A stretch of 46,224 bases of DNA from Bacteroidales bacterium OttesenSCG-928-B11 (GCA_030267125.1 JAJDJJ010000009.1:1-46224), one strand, 5' to 3'; shown: positions 28,140 to 37,481, counted from the stretch's first letter. Notes: generated from the letters alone by a model not told the origin. Numbers and translations are program-made.

Positions 28140-30338
28140 ATGCAAAACTATACGACAAAGGATTTACAAGCAATGTTGAAAAAGTTTTTTGGTTTTAATT
28201 CATTTAAAGGGAACCAACAAAAAGTAATCAAGGCATTGCTAAAGAACAAGGACTGTTTTGTTATTATGCCCACGGGAGGAGGAAAATCATTATGCTATCA
28301 GCTACCCGCATTGATGCTTGATGGCACAGCAATCATCATTTCTCCACTTATTGCGCTAATGAAAAACCAGGTTGACGCCATCCGGAATTTCGGCACGGAT
28401 ATTGGCATTGCGCACTTCCTTAATTCATCATTAACGAAAACGGAAATCAAAAAGGTGCACGAGGATCTTTTGTCCGGAAAGACAAAATTATTGTATGTTG
28501 CACCGGAATCATTGACCAAAGAAGAGAATGTGGATTTTTTCAAAACAATCGACATCTCTTTTTACGCCATCGATGAAGCGCATTGTATTTCAGAATGGGG
28601 ACACGATTTCCGCCCTGAATACCGCAGAATCAGAAGCACGGTAGACATGATCGGGAAGAATGTGCCGGTGATGGCGTTGACAGCCACGGCTACGCCTAAA
28701 GTACAAAGCGACATCCAAAAGAATTTAGGCATGGATAAAGCGGAAGTATTCATATCCTCTTTCAACAGGGCCAATTTATACTATGAGATCCGTGAAAAGA
28801 CCAAGAATGTTGATAAAGATATCGTGAAGTTTATTCGCGAAAATGAAGGCAAATCAGGTATTATTTATTGCTTAAGCCGCAAAAAGGTGGAAGAACTCGC
28901 CAGTTTTCTGCAAGTCAATAAAATCAAGGCGCTACCCTACCATGCGGGGCTTGATTCGCAGACACGCGTAGCAAACCAAGACGCCTTCCTGATGGAAAAC
29001 GCCAACGTCATCGTAGCCACAATCGCTTTCGGAATGGGAATCGACAAACCGGACGTACGTTTTGTGATCCACTACGACATGCCTAAAAGCTTAGAGGGGT
29101 ATTATCAAGAAACAGGCCGGGGCGGCCGCGATGACGGCGAAGGGCAATGCGTTGCCTTCTACGATTATGCCGACCTCCACAAGTTGGAAAAATTTTCAAA
29201 TAAAAAAAACGTTTCCGAACAAGAAATCGTGAAACAACTGCTGGCTGAAACCGCTTCTTACGCCGAATCAACCAGCTGCAGAAGAAAACATTTGCTAAGT
29301 TATTTCGGAGAAAATTACGAAGAAGAAAATTGCAATAATTGTGACAATTGTAATCATCCTAAACCAAAAATGAATGCTTCAGAATACATCCAGCTCGCTT
29401 TAGAAGTTATACAAACTGTAAAGCAACAATTTAATGAAGAACACATCATCGACATCCTGACCGGAAACAAAACGACTTCGATTGTCAAATTTAAACACAA
29501 CAAACTGAAACAGTTTGGAGAAGGTCAGGAATACGACGCTAAATTCTGGTCCAACGTTATCCGGTTGGCTATTTTTGAAAAACTACTCGTGAAAGACATC
29601 GAGAACCATTCGTTAGTGAAAATCACTGACAAAGGGAAAAAGTACATCGACAACCCTTATACACTGCAGATTGTAAAACCCGTGAAAGAGGATCAGGACG
29701 ACGACAGCGAAATCTCCGACAGTATCATCCCCAAAGGCGATGCCATGGATAAAACGCTATTCTCACTCCTCAAAGATTTACGGAAAGATATCTCCCAAAA
29801 AGAAAATCTGCCTCCATACATCATATTCCAAGACCCTTCGTTAGAGGACATGTGCATCCAATATCCCACAACACTCGAAGAGATGACGCACATCTCCGGT
29901 GTAGGAACCGGAAAGGCACAAAAATACGGCAAACCGTTCGCTGATCTTATCAAAAAATATGTTATTGATAATGAGATCGAAAGACCGCAAGATTTTGTTG
30001 TAAAATCAGTGGTTAAGAAGTCGGCGATCAAAGTATATATCATACAAAGTATTGATCGGAAATTGAACTTTGAAGATATTGCTATCGCCAAAGGATTGGG
30101 TATAGATGAGTTACTGACGGAAATTGAAAATATCGTCACCTCGGGAACAAAATTAGACATTGATTATTATATCGATGAATTTATCGACCCGGGTCATCAA
30201 GATGATATTTTAGACTATTTTGCCGAAGCTGAAACCGACTCTTTCACTGACGCATTAGAAGAATTGGGTGAAGACGAGTATACCTTGGAAGAGATCCGGA
30301 TTATGAGAATAAAATATCTCTCAGACGTAGGAAATTAA
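28140..30338 (+). CDS. recQ: ATP-dependent DNA helicase RecQ
   Basis: 'MPTGGGKSLCYQLPAL', 'DEAHCISEWGHDFRPEY', 'GMGIDKPDVRFVIHYDMPKSLEGYYQETGRGGRDD', Zn-binding Cys set, HRDC-like C-terminus. Confidence 0.97.
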   Translation: MQNYTTKDLQAMLKKFFGFNSFKGNQQKVIKALLKNKDCFVIMPTGGGKSLCYQLPALMLDGTAIIISPLIALMKNQVDAIRNFGTDIGIAHFLNSSLTKTEIKKVHEDLLSGKTKLLYVAPESLTKEENVDFFKTIDISFYAIDEAHCISEWGHDFRPEYRRIRSTVDMIGKNVPVMALTATATPKVQSDIQKNLGMDKAEVFISSFNRANLYYEIREKTKNVDKDIVKFIRENEGKSGIIYCLSRKKVEELASFLQVNKIKALPYHAGLDSQTRVANQDAFLMENANVIVATIAFGMGIDKPDVRFVIHYDMPKSLEGYYQETGRGGRDDGEGQCVAFYDYADLHKLEKFSNKKNVSEQEIVKQLLAETASYAESTSCRRKHLLSYFGENYEEENCNNCDNCNHPKPKMNASEYIQLALEVIQTVKQQFNEEHIIDILTGNKTTSIVKFKHNKLKQFGEGQEYDAKFWSNVIRLAIFEKLLVKDIENHSLVKITDKGKKYIDNPYTLQIVKPVKEDQDDDSEISDSIIPKGDAMDKTLFSLLKDLRKDISQKENLPPYIIFQDPSLEDMCIQYPTTLEEMTHISGVGTGKAQKYGKPFADLIKKYVIDNEIERPQDFVVKSVVKKSAIKVYIIQSIDRKLNFEDIAIAKGLGIDELLTEIENIVTSGTKLDIDYYIDEFIDPGHQDDILDYFAEAETDSFTDALEELGEDEYTLEEIRIMRIKYLSDVGN

Positions 30339-30360
30339 AAAACGGAAATTAAAATTAATT

Positions 30361-31119
30361 ATGGAAATAATAAACGAAATGACAGATAAAGGGACTGAAA
30401 ATCAAGTTGAATTTGGAATGTATGCCGAAACCGAAATAAAATCCGACAAAAAACCGGATAGCGGATCCGGAAATGGAGATAAACCGGAAGAAAAATCGAC
30501 AAAAAAATCGCCGGGGCTTATCATTCTCAACATGATTCTTTTGATTGGATTAGTCGTTTTATACATATTGCACTTCACGAGCGACAAGAAAACGAAAAGC
30601 GAAAGCACCTCATCATTAGCATCTTACCAACCCATCATCTCTAATGAACCGGGAAATGGGGATATGCTGTTCGTCAATTTGGATACCATTAATGAATACT
30701 ATGCGCTGGTTGAGATTTTGATGGGCGATATTGAACAAGAAAGCAAACGAATGGAGGCCTCTTTGGGTAACCGCCGCCAAGCATTCCAACAAAAAGTGAA
30801 CCAGTTTCAACAAAATATGCAAGCGCAAATCCTGACCGAACAGCAAGCCATGAATGCTGAGCGATTGCTCTCCGAAGAGATGGAAAAACTGCAATCTGAT
30901 TTCGAGGCGGCAGATATGAACATCCAAAGCCGTCAACTGGCCGCGCTACGACAGATTCAAGATTCTATCATCGTGGCCACTCAAATCGTAAATGCCGAAT
31001 TGAACGCTTCTTACGTTGTCGCACATCAATTTGGCGGAGCTTTCATCTGCGTTGATCCCACAAAAGATATTACAAAATTAGTACTTGATCAACTAAACGC
31101 TTATTACGAAAACAAATAG
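30361..31119 (+). CDS. OmpH/Skp-like coiled-coil protein with N-terminal cytoplasmic tail and TM anchor
   Basis: TM 'PGLIILNMILLIGLVVLYIL', then 'FVNLDTINEYYALV' and long Gln/Glu-rich coiled coil typical of OmpH. Confidence 0.75.
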   Translation: MEIINEMTDKGTENQVEFGMYAETEIKSDKKPDSGSGNGDKPEEKSTKKSPGLIILNMILLIGLVVLYILHFTSDKKTKSESTSSLASYQPIISNEPGNGDMLFVNLDTINEYYALVEILMGDIEQESKRMEASLGNRRQAFQQKVNQFQQNMQAQILTEQQAMNAERLLSEEMEKLQSDFEAADMNIQSRQLAALRQIQDSIIVATQIVNAELNASYVVAHQFGGAFICVDPTKDITKLVLDQLNAYYENK

Positions 31120-31122
31120 TCT

Positions 31123-31680
31123 ATGAAACGAGTTTCTATCATCCCTTTTCTTTTATTACCATTCCTCTTTTTTTATTCTTGCCAGCAAGGCGGGAAATCG
31201 GGGAAAGCAGCAGCCATTGATCCGGACGACACACTGCCCGGTCGAGTGGTTATCGCCTTAAACCCTGACAGTACTCCGAAAATTGTAAACTATTATCCCG
31301 TTGATGCCCAAGGTAATCCGATCTTAGGTGAGCATAACCGCGAGGTACATTATTATCCCGGCAAGAAAAAATACGCGGAAGGAGCTGTCAAGGATAAAGA
31401 AAAAGAAGGGGAATGGAAATCCTATTTTGAAGATGGCGTAACCGTTAGATCTGTAGGAAATTATAAAAATGGCGAACTCAATGGGATTTATCAGATTTTT
31501 CATGAAAACGGACAAAAGTACGTAGATGGTCGTTATAAGGAGGGCATGTGCGATGGAAAATGGTCTTATTATGACCAAGGCGGAAATCTGACAAAGGAGT
31601 TTACAACAGATGAAAACAGCATTGGCTGTAAAAATTGTCCGAAATGCCACGGAATAGAAAGACATAACCCTACAAAATAA
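31123..31680 (+). CDS. YwqK-like MORN-repeat lipoprotein
   Basis: Lipobox 'FFYSCQQ'; repeats 'GEWKSYFEDGVTVRSVGNYKNGELNGIYQIFHENGQKYVDGRYKEGMCDGKWSYYDQGGNL'. Confidence 0.85.
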   Translation: MKRVSIIPFLLLPFLFFYSCQQGGKSGKAAAIDPDDTLPGRVVIALNPDSTPKIVNYYPVDAQGNPILGEHNREVHYYPGKKKYAEGAVKDKEKEGEWKSYFEDGVTVRSVGNYKNGELNGIYQIFHENGQKYVDGRYKEGMCDGKWSYYDQGGNLTKEFTTDENSIGCKNCPKCHGIERHNPTK

Positions 31681-31701
31681 TATTAACAAAAACATACAAT
31701 T

Positions 31702-33078
31702 ATGGAATTACCATTCGCAGAATCTTGGAAAATTAAAATGGTGGAGCCAATCCGCAAAAGCACGCGCGCAGAACGCGAACAGTGGATCAAAGAGGCTTAT
31801 TACAATGTGTTTCAACTCAAAGCGGATCAGGTTTATATCGATTTGATTACTGATTCGGGAACCGGTTCAATGACCGACCGCCAATGGTCTGAAATGATGT
31901 TGGGTGACGAAAGTTACGCCGGCGCAACCTCTTTCTTTAAAATGAAAGATATGGTGACTAAAATCACAGGGTTCGAGTACGTTCTACCCACTCACCAAGG
32001 ACGCGCGGCAGAAAATGTAGTCTTCTCCTTCTTAGTGAAAGAGGGCGATCGCGTACCCGGAAACTCTCATTTCGATACCACCAAAGGGCATATCGAATCC
32101 CGAAAAGCCTTCGCAATCGATTGTACTATTGATGAAGCGAAAGATACACAGTTGGAAATCCCTTTCAAAGGAAATGTAGATGTGGCTAAATTGGAAAAAG
32201 AGCTGATCGAAAATGGCGATAAAGTTCCCTTTATCATCGTGACGGTTACAAACAATACCGCCGGGGGACAGCCTGTCTCTATGCAAAATCTGAAAGAGGT
32301 TCGGGAATTATCTAAAAAATATAACAAAAGAGTGATTTTCGACTCCGCTCGCTTTGCTGAGAATGCTTACTTTATTAAAACTCGTGAAGAGGGTTACGCC
32401 AATAAAACCATCAAAGAGATCTGCTTAGAGATGTTCTCTTATGCTGATGGAATGACCATGAGCGCGAAAAAAGACGCGATCGTGAACATGGGCGGTTTCT
32501 TCGCTACTCACGTGGAAGAGTGGTACGAACAAGCGAAAATCAAAGGAATTATTTACGAAGGATATGTGACTTATGGTGGTATGAATGGCCGCGATATGAA
32601 CGCATTGGCAGTAGGCTTAGACGAAAACACCGAATTTGAAAATCTGGAAACCCGTATCAAGCAAGTGGAATATTTAGCACGACTGTTAGATGAATACGGT
32701 ATTCCTTACCAACGCCCCGCTGGTGGCCACGCTATTTTTGTGGATGCTCCGAAGGTGTTGACACATGTTCCCAAAGAGGAGTTCCCGGCGCAAACACTGA
32801 CCGTTGAGTTATATCTGGAAGCCGGCATCCGCGGTTGCGAAATCGGTTATTTGTTAGCCGACCGTGATCCGGTAACGCGCCAGAATCGCTTCAATGGATT
32901 GGATCTGTTGCGTTTGGCAATCCCAAGACGCGTTTATACCGATAACCACATGGCCGTTGTTGCCGCTGCATTGAAAAATGTATACGACCGTAGAGAGACG
33001 ATCACCCGCGGTGTGGAAATCGCTTGGGAAGCTCCGATCATGAGACACTTCACTGTGAAGTTGAATAGATTGAAATAA
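31702..33078 (+). CDS. tnaA: tryptophanase (tyrosine phenol-lyase is the close alternative)
   Basis: 'IDLITDSGTGSMTDRQWSEMMLGDESYAG', 'VIFDSARFAENAYFIKTRE', PLP Lys 'MSAKKDAIVNMGG', 'CEIGYLLADRDPVTRQ' closer to TnaA than TPL. Confidence 0.9.
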   Translation: MELPFAESWKIKMVEPIRKSTRAEREQWIKEAYYNVFQLKADQVYIDLITDSGTGSMTDRQWSEMMLGDESYAGATSFFKMKDMVTKITGFEYVLPTHQGRAAENVVFSFLVKEGDRVPGNSHFDTTKGHIESRKAFAIDCTIDEAKDTQLEIPFKGNVDVAKLEKELIENGDKVPFIIVTVTNNTAGGQPVSMQNLKEVRELSKKYNKRVIFDSARFAENAYFIKTREEGYANKTIKEICLEMFSYADGMTMSAKKDAIVNMGGFFATHVEEWYEQAKIKGIIYEGYVTYGGMNGRDMNALAVGLDENTEFENLETRIKQVEYLARLLDEYGIPYQRPAGGHAIFVDAPKVLTHVPKEEFPAQTLTVELYLEAGIRGCEIGYLLADRDPVTRQNRFNGLDLLRLAIPRRVYTDNHMAVVAAALKNVYDRRETITRGVEIAWEAPIMRHFTVKLNRLK

Positions 33079-33085
33079 TTAAAAA

Positions 33086-33129
33086 TCCCGTACTTCGTGC
33101 AGTATTAACGAAAAATACTGCATTCGGGA
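33086..33129 (+). terminator. stem-loop downstream of tnaA
   Basis: TGCAGTATT (33098-33106) / AATACTGCA (33114-33122), extended by TCCCG...CGGGA. Confidence 0.45.
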
Positions 33130-33148
33130 CGATTGTTCACCGAAAAGG

Positions 33149-33193
33149 AAATGGAGTTTGGAGCGGGCTCACCGTATCAAACTCCATTTTTTT
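33149..33193 (+). terminator. intrinsic terminator
   Basis: 12-bp perfect stem AAATGGAGTTTG / CAAACTCCATTT, nested GAGC-GG-GCTC, followed by T tract. Confidence 0.8.
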
Positions 33194-33243
33194 AATAGCC
33201 CTGAAAATCACTCGTTTTTGATTTGAAGTAGTTTATATTTTTT

Positions 33244-33282
33244 ACCGCAAAGCACAAAGAATGCACAAAATTCACAAAATTT
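33244..33282. repeat. periodic 'ACCGCAAAGCACAAAGAATGCACAAAATTCACAAAATTT' boilerplate repeat
   Basis: Quasi-periodic CACAAAA/CGCAAAG units just upstream of the GH88 gene. Confidence 0.45.
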
Positions 33283-33288
33283 AACAAT

Positions 33289-34482
33289 ATGAATACAGGA
33301 ACCTTTATTTTATCCATTCTATTTACTCTTTTCAGTTTCTCCATTTTTGCACAAGACAAACAGGAGCTGAACACAATGATTAGTCATGGATTGGAAACGG
33401 CGAAAGAACAATCTTTATTGATGGCGAAAGAGTTGGAAAGTGTAGATGGAACTTTCCCTAAATCGGTTAAAAACGGCAAATTAGAGACCAGTACACATAC
33501 ATGGTGGTGTTGTGGGTTTTTCCCGGGAACACTTTGGTATCTCTATGAATATGACCATGATCCTTCGTTGAAATCGTATGCCGAGTTATACACGGCACGG
33601 GTCGAGCCAGTAAAAAACATCACGCACACCCACGATTTGGGTTTTATGCTCTATTGCAGTTTTGGAAATGGTTATCGGATAACGCAAAATCCCCAATATC
33701 TGGACATTATGAAAACCGGAGCCCAATCTCTCGCCACGCGATTCAATCCCGAAATAGGGGCTATTCGTTCGTGGGATTTTAATCGTAAAAAATGGCAATT
33801 CCCGGTAATTATCGACAATATGATGAATCTGGAATTTTTCTCGTTCATTTCGAAAGAGACGGGGGATCAATCCTATATTACTATCGCTAATGCTCATGCT
33901 CTCAAAACTATGGAGCACCACTTCAGGGAAGATTACAGCTCCTGTCATGTCGTTTCCTACGATACATTAACAGGACTTCCACATCTGAAACAGACACACC
34001 AAGGTATTGCCGACAGTTCGGCGTGGGCTCGCGGGCAGGCTTGGGGATTATACGGTTTTTCGATGATGGCTCGCGAAACCGGCAACGATCTCTATCTTCA
34101 GCACGCCCGGAATATTGCACAATTCATCATAAAACACCCCTCTATTCCGGAAGACAAGATCCCCTACTGGGATTTTGATGATCCGGCAATTCCAAATGCT
34201 CCCCGCGACGCCTCCGCAGCCGCAATCATCGCCTCCGCCCTCATCGAAATGAGCCAATTGCTCAATAACAGCGAAGGAGAAGAGTATCTCCGTTTTGCAA
34301 TTCAGATACTGACTTCACTCTCTTCCCCCGAATATTTAGCCGAAATCGGCACAAATAACTACTTCATCCTCAAACATGGGACCGGTAATAAACCCCAAAA
34401 TGGCGAGGTGGATGCACCGCTAAGTTATGCCGATTACTATTATGTAGAAGCACTGCTACGATTGAAAGAATTAGGGAAATAA
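33289..34482 (+). CDS. glycoside hydrolase family 88 (unsaturated glucuronyl hydrolase-like)
   Basis: 'HTHDLGFMLYCSFGNGYRIT', 'HQGIADSSAWARGQAWGLYGFSMMARETGN', 'IPYWDFDDPAIPNAPRDASAAAI'. Confidence 0.93.
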   Translation: MNTGTFILSILFTLFSFSIFAQDKQELNTMISHGLETAKEQSLLMAKELESVDGTFPKSVKNGKLETSTHTWWCCGFFPGTLWYLYEYDHDPSLKSYAELYTARVEPVKNITHTHDLGFMLYCSFGNGYRITQNPQYLDIMKTGAQSLATRFNPEIGAIRSWDFNRKKWQFPVIIDNMMNLEFFSFISKETGDQSYITIANAHALKTMEHHFREDYSSCHVVSYDTLTGLPHLKQTHQGIADSSAWARGQAWGLYGFSMMARETGNDLYLQHARNIAQFIIKHPSIPEDKIPYWDFDDPAIPNAPRDASAAAIIASALIEMSQLLNNSEGEEYLRFAIQILTSLSSPEYLAEIGTNNYFILKHGTGNKPQNGEVDAPLSYADYYYVEALLRLKELGK

Positions 34483-34486
34483 ATTG

Positions 34487-34519
34487 TTTGCGAAAGTACT
34501 ATAAAAAATAGTACATTTG
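34487..34519 (+). promoter_or_regulatory. abiE promoter with embedded inverted-repeat operator
   Basis: -33 TTTG (34487-34490), 21-nt spacer, -7 TACATTTG (34512-34519); palindrome GTACTAT-AAAAA-ATAGTAC (34496-34514) overlaps the -7 box. Confidence 0.7.
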
Positions 34520-34534
34520 CAGACAAATTATTGC

Positions 34535-35362
34535 ATGATAATGAAAACAATATTTAATAATATTCCCCACTGGATTATTTATCATTCAAAACGTGGCAAA
34601 TTAACGTTTTCGAGACGTGAACTCGTTGCAGATTTTCCCCAACTGTCGGAACAAACTATAAAAAACAACTTAAACTTATTGATAAAAAAGGGAGAAATAT
34701 TTCCTGTTTTTAGGGGTTTCTACTCTGTAATTCCTATCGGCTATGCCCTTATAGGTATTGTGCCCCCCGAATTTTATATTGACGATTTAATGAAATATCT
34801 CAATCGCCCCTATTATGTCAGCCTGTTAAATGCTGCAGCACTTTATGGCGCTGCACATCAAAAGCCTCAGGTATTTTCTGTAATTACAACGTTGCCTACA
34901 TTGAGAAATACAACAAAGGGAAACACTCAAATTAATTTTATTTCTACCCGTAAAGATATTCCAAAAGAATGGCTCAAATCATTCAGAGGGGAAAATGGCG
35001 ATTTTTATGTTTCAAAACCAGAATTAACTGCAGCCGATTTAATTACCTTTCAAAAAGAAATTGGCGGACTAAATCGAGCTTGTACTGTGCTTTATGAACT
35101 TATGGAAATTGTAAGATTTGGTAAATTAGATAAATCCTTTTTTGATTATGTTCCTACCTCTACAATTCAGCGACTGGGTTATTTACTTGAGAATGAATTA
35201 GAACAAGTAAAACAAGCTGATATTTTATTTGCTAAAGCACAAACGCATAATTGTAAATTTCAAAAAATCCCTTTAAAGTATAGCAAGCCTACGATTGATT
35301 GTGGAACAAATAAAAAATGGAAAATTATTATTAACGAAGATATTGAAATTGATAATTTATGA
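34535..35362 (+). CDS. type IV toxin-antitoxin system AbiEi family antitoxin
   Basis: N-terminal wHTH 'KLTFSRRELVADFPQLSEQTIKNNLNLLIKKGEIFPVFRGFYSVIP', 'YYVSLLNAAALYGAAHQ'; ATGA overlap with AbiEii. Confidence 0.9.
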   Translation: MIMKTIFNNIPHWIIYHSKRGKLTFSRRELVADFPQLSEQTIKNNLNLLIKKGEIFPVFRGFYSVIPIGYALIGIVPPEFYIDDLMKYLNRPYYVSLLNAAALYGAAHQKPQVFSVITTLPTLRNTTKGNTQINFISTRKDIPKEWLKSFRGENGDFYVSKPELTAADLITFQKEIGGLNRACTVLYELMEIVRFGKLDKSFFDYVPTSTIQRLGYLLENELEQVKQADILFAKAQTHNCKFQKIPLKYSKPTIDCGTNKKWKIIINEDIEIDNL

Positions 35363-36147
35363 TACCTGAAAGAGCAATAAAAGAATGGTCGGAATTTCTT
35401 CCATGGAAAATAAAGGAATATGTTGAACAAGACCTTGTGATTTGTCGTGCTTTATGTGCCATATTTAATGATGAATATTTGGCAGAACATTTAGCATTTC
35501 GCGGTGGGACAACACTTAATAAATTATATTTGAATCCACAACCGCGATATTCGGAAGACATTGATTTAGTACAAATCAATGCAGAGCCAATCAAGAAAAC
35601 AATGGAAAGAATACGTAATGTATTGGAATTTCTTGGGAAACCTGTAGTTAAACAAAAACTCCACAATAATACTTTGATTTTTCGTTTTTACTCTGAAATT
35701 CCTCCTATAATTCCAATTCGACTAAAAGTTGAAATCAATACTCGTGAGCATTTTAATGTTTTAGGACTGATACATTATGATTTTCACGTAAACAATCAAT
35801 GGTTTTCAGGAAATTGTAAAGTAACAACATACCAATTGGAAGAATTACTCGGAACAAAACTTCGAGCATTGTATCAACGCCGCAAAGGACGCGATTTGTT
35901 TGATTTATGGAAAGCAATGACTACGCAAAGAGTCGATATAGGGAAAATTATCCATTGTTATCGTGAATATATTGATTTTGCGGTTGATAGCCCACCTACT
36001 CAAAAAGAATATTTGTTAAATATGGAACAAAAAATCAAAGACGAAGAATTTTTAGGTGATATCGAAATGTTATTACGTCCAAATGAAGAATACAATCCAC
36101 AAGAAGCGTGGGAGTTTGTAAAAAAAGAATTGATTGAAAAATTGTGA
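35359..36147 (+). CDS. nucleotidyltransferase AbiEii/AbiGii family toxin
   Basis: 'HLAFRGGTTLNKLYLNPQPRYSEDIDLVQI', 'LLGTKLRALYQRRKGRDLFDLWKAM'. Confidence 0.93.
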   Translation: MIPERAIKEWSEFLPWKIKEYVEQDLVICRALCAIFNDEYLAEHLAFRGGTTLNKLYLNPQPRYSEDIDLVQINAEPIKKTMERIRNVLEFLGKPVVKQKLHNNTLIFRFYSEIPPIIPIRLKVEINTREHFNVLGLIHYDFHVNNQWFSGNCKVTTYQLEELLGTKLRALYQRRKGRDLFDLWKAMTTQRVDIGKIIHCYREYIDFAVDSPPTQKEYLLNMEQKIKDEEFLGDIEMLLRPNEEYNPQEAWEFVKKELIEKL

Positions 36148-36170
36148 TTATGTAATTAATATCGGAAAAA

Positions 36171-37385
36171 ATGAAATTAACAATTACCCTCTCCCTATTG
36201 ATCACCCTTTTTTCAATTTTCAGTTGTAAAGAGGTGAAATCTCAAAACTCAGATCGCCAGTTTTGGATAGAGACCATGCTTCAGGTTGCCGATCCGGTAT
36301 TGAAAAACCTGAGTGAAGGCACACTGAAACAGAATATGCCGTTTGAATCACTGTCTATAGACTCTAACCGGCGGAAAGTTTCCTACTTAGAGGCCACCGG
36401 TCGTTTGATTTGCGGTATGGCTCCCTGGTTGGAATTGGGCGCGGATGAAACCGAAGAGGGTGCATTGCGGGCCAAATATATCGACTTGACAGTCAGGTCG
36501 ATCACTCATGCTGTAGATCCCGATTCTCCCGATTATCTCACTTTCGGATTGTTAGCCATCCACCAGCCGTTAGTTGACGCGGCATTTCTGGCACAGGGTT
36601 TATTGCGAGCACCAACGCAACTTTGGGGAAACCTGTCGCCACAAACCCAAGAGCAGGTAATCACCGAACTACGACGTTCCCGCGAGATTAAAGCATGGAA
36701 TAACAATTGGTTACTCTTCGCCTCAATGGTGGAAGCTGCTTTGTTGGAATTTTCAGGAGAGTATGATTCGGCACGCCTCTATTATGGTGTTGATAAATTT
36801 AAAAATGAATGGTACAAGGGGGATGGATGGTATGGCGACGGGCCGAATCTGAAGATCGACTACTATAATAGTTTCGTCATTCATCCCATGCTAACCGACA
36901 TTTTGAAAGTTATGCGAAAACACCAGCTTCCCGGATATGATTTTTTAGAGACACAGATCGAAAGACATGCTCGCTATGCGGCTCAGCTGGAGCGTTTTAT
37001 CTCTCCCGAAGGAACATATCCCGTTGTAGGACGTTCGATTGTTTACCGTTTTGGGGCCTTCCATGCGTTGTCACAAGCGGCATTATTGGAGATTTTGCCG
37101 CCGGCCTTGGCACCGGAACAAGTGCGTTGCGCCCTGACGTCCGTTATTCGTCGGCAGATGGAATCTCCCCGCAATTTTGATCCTGACGGCTGGTTGCGGG
37201 TTGGCTTCACCGGCGAGCAGATCAACATGTCGGAAAGCTATATCAATACCGGAAGTTTATACTTATGTGCTACCGTTTTCCTTCCGTTGGGACTGCCGCC
37301 TACGCATCCTTTCTGGGTAAATCCAGGCAAGGATTGGAGTAGCAAAAAAGCATGGAATGGAGAAGATATTGGGAGGGATCGTTGA
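36171..37385 (+). CDS. DUF2264 domain-containing lipoprotein
   Basis: Lipobox 'FSIFSCKE'; 'LEATGRLICGMAPWLELG', 'NNWLLFASMVEAALL', 'YKGDGWYGDGPNLKIDYYNSFVIHPML'. Confidence 0.88.
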   Translation: MKLTITLSLLITLFSIFSCKEVKSQNSDRQFWIETMLQVADPVLKNLSEGTLKQNMPFESLSIDSNRRKVSYLEATGRLICGMAPWLELGADETEEGALRAKYIDLTVRSITHAVDPDSPDYLTFGLLAIHQPLVDAAFLAQGLLRAPTQLWGNLSPQTQEQVITELRRSREIKAWNNNWLLFASMVEAALLEFSGEYDSARLYYGVDKFKNEWYKGDGWYGDGPNLKIDYYNSFVIHPMLTDILKVMRKHQLPGYDFLETQIERHARYAAQLERFISPEGTYPVVGRSIVYRFGAFHALSQAALLEILPPALAPEQVRCALTSVIRRQMESPRNFDPDGWLRVGFTGEQINMSESYINTGSLYLCATVFLPLGLPPTHPFWVNPGKDWSSKKAWNGEDIGRDR

Positions 37386-37473
37386 GAATTTTCTATAAAA
37401 GAATTTTTTATGCATTTGCTGTGTTTGCCTTTTCCCCATGCTCTTGGATCACCTTTCGTTCATCTCTTTTCCG

Positions 37474-37481
37474 TACTTTTG
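37474..37481 (+). promoter_or_regulatory. candidate -7 box TACTTTTG upstream of polyprenyl synthetase
   Basis: TAnnTTTG match 26 nt before the ATG. Confidence 0.5.

Noticed and set aside
34517-34534. TTG start for AbiEi given by the ORF track
   Set aside because: Overlaps the -7 promoter box; ATG at 34535 or 34541 is more plausible.
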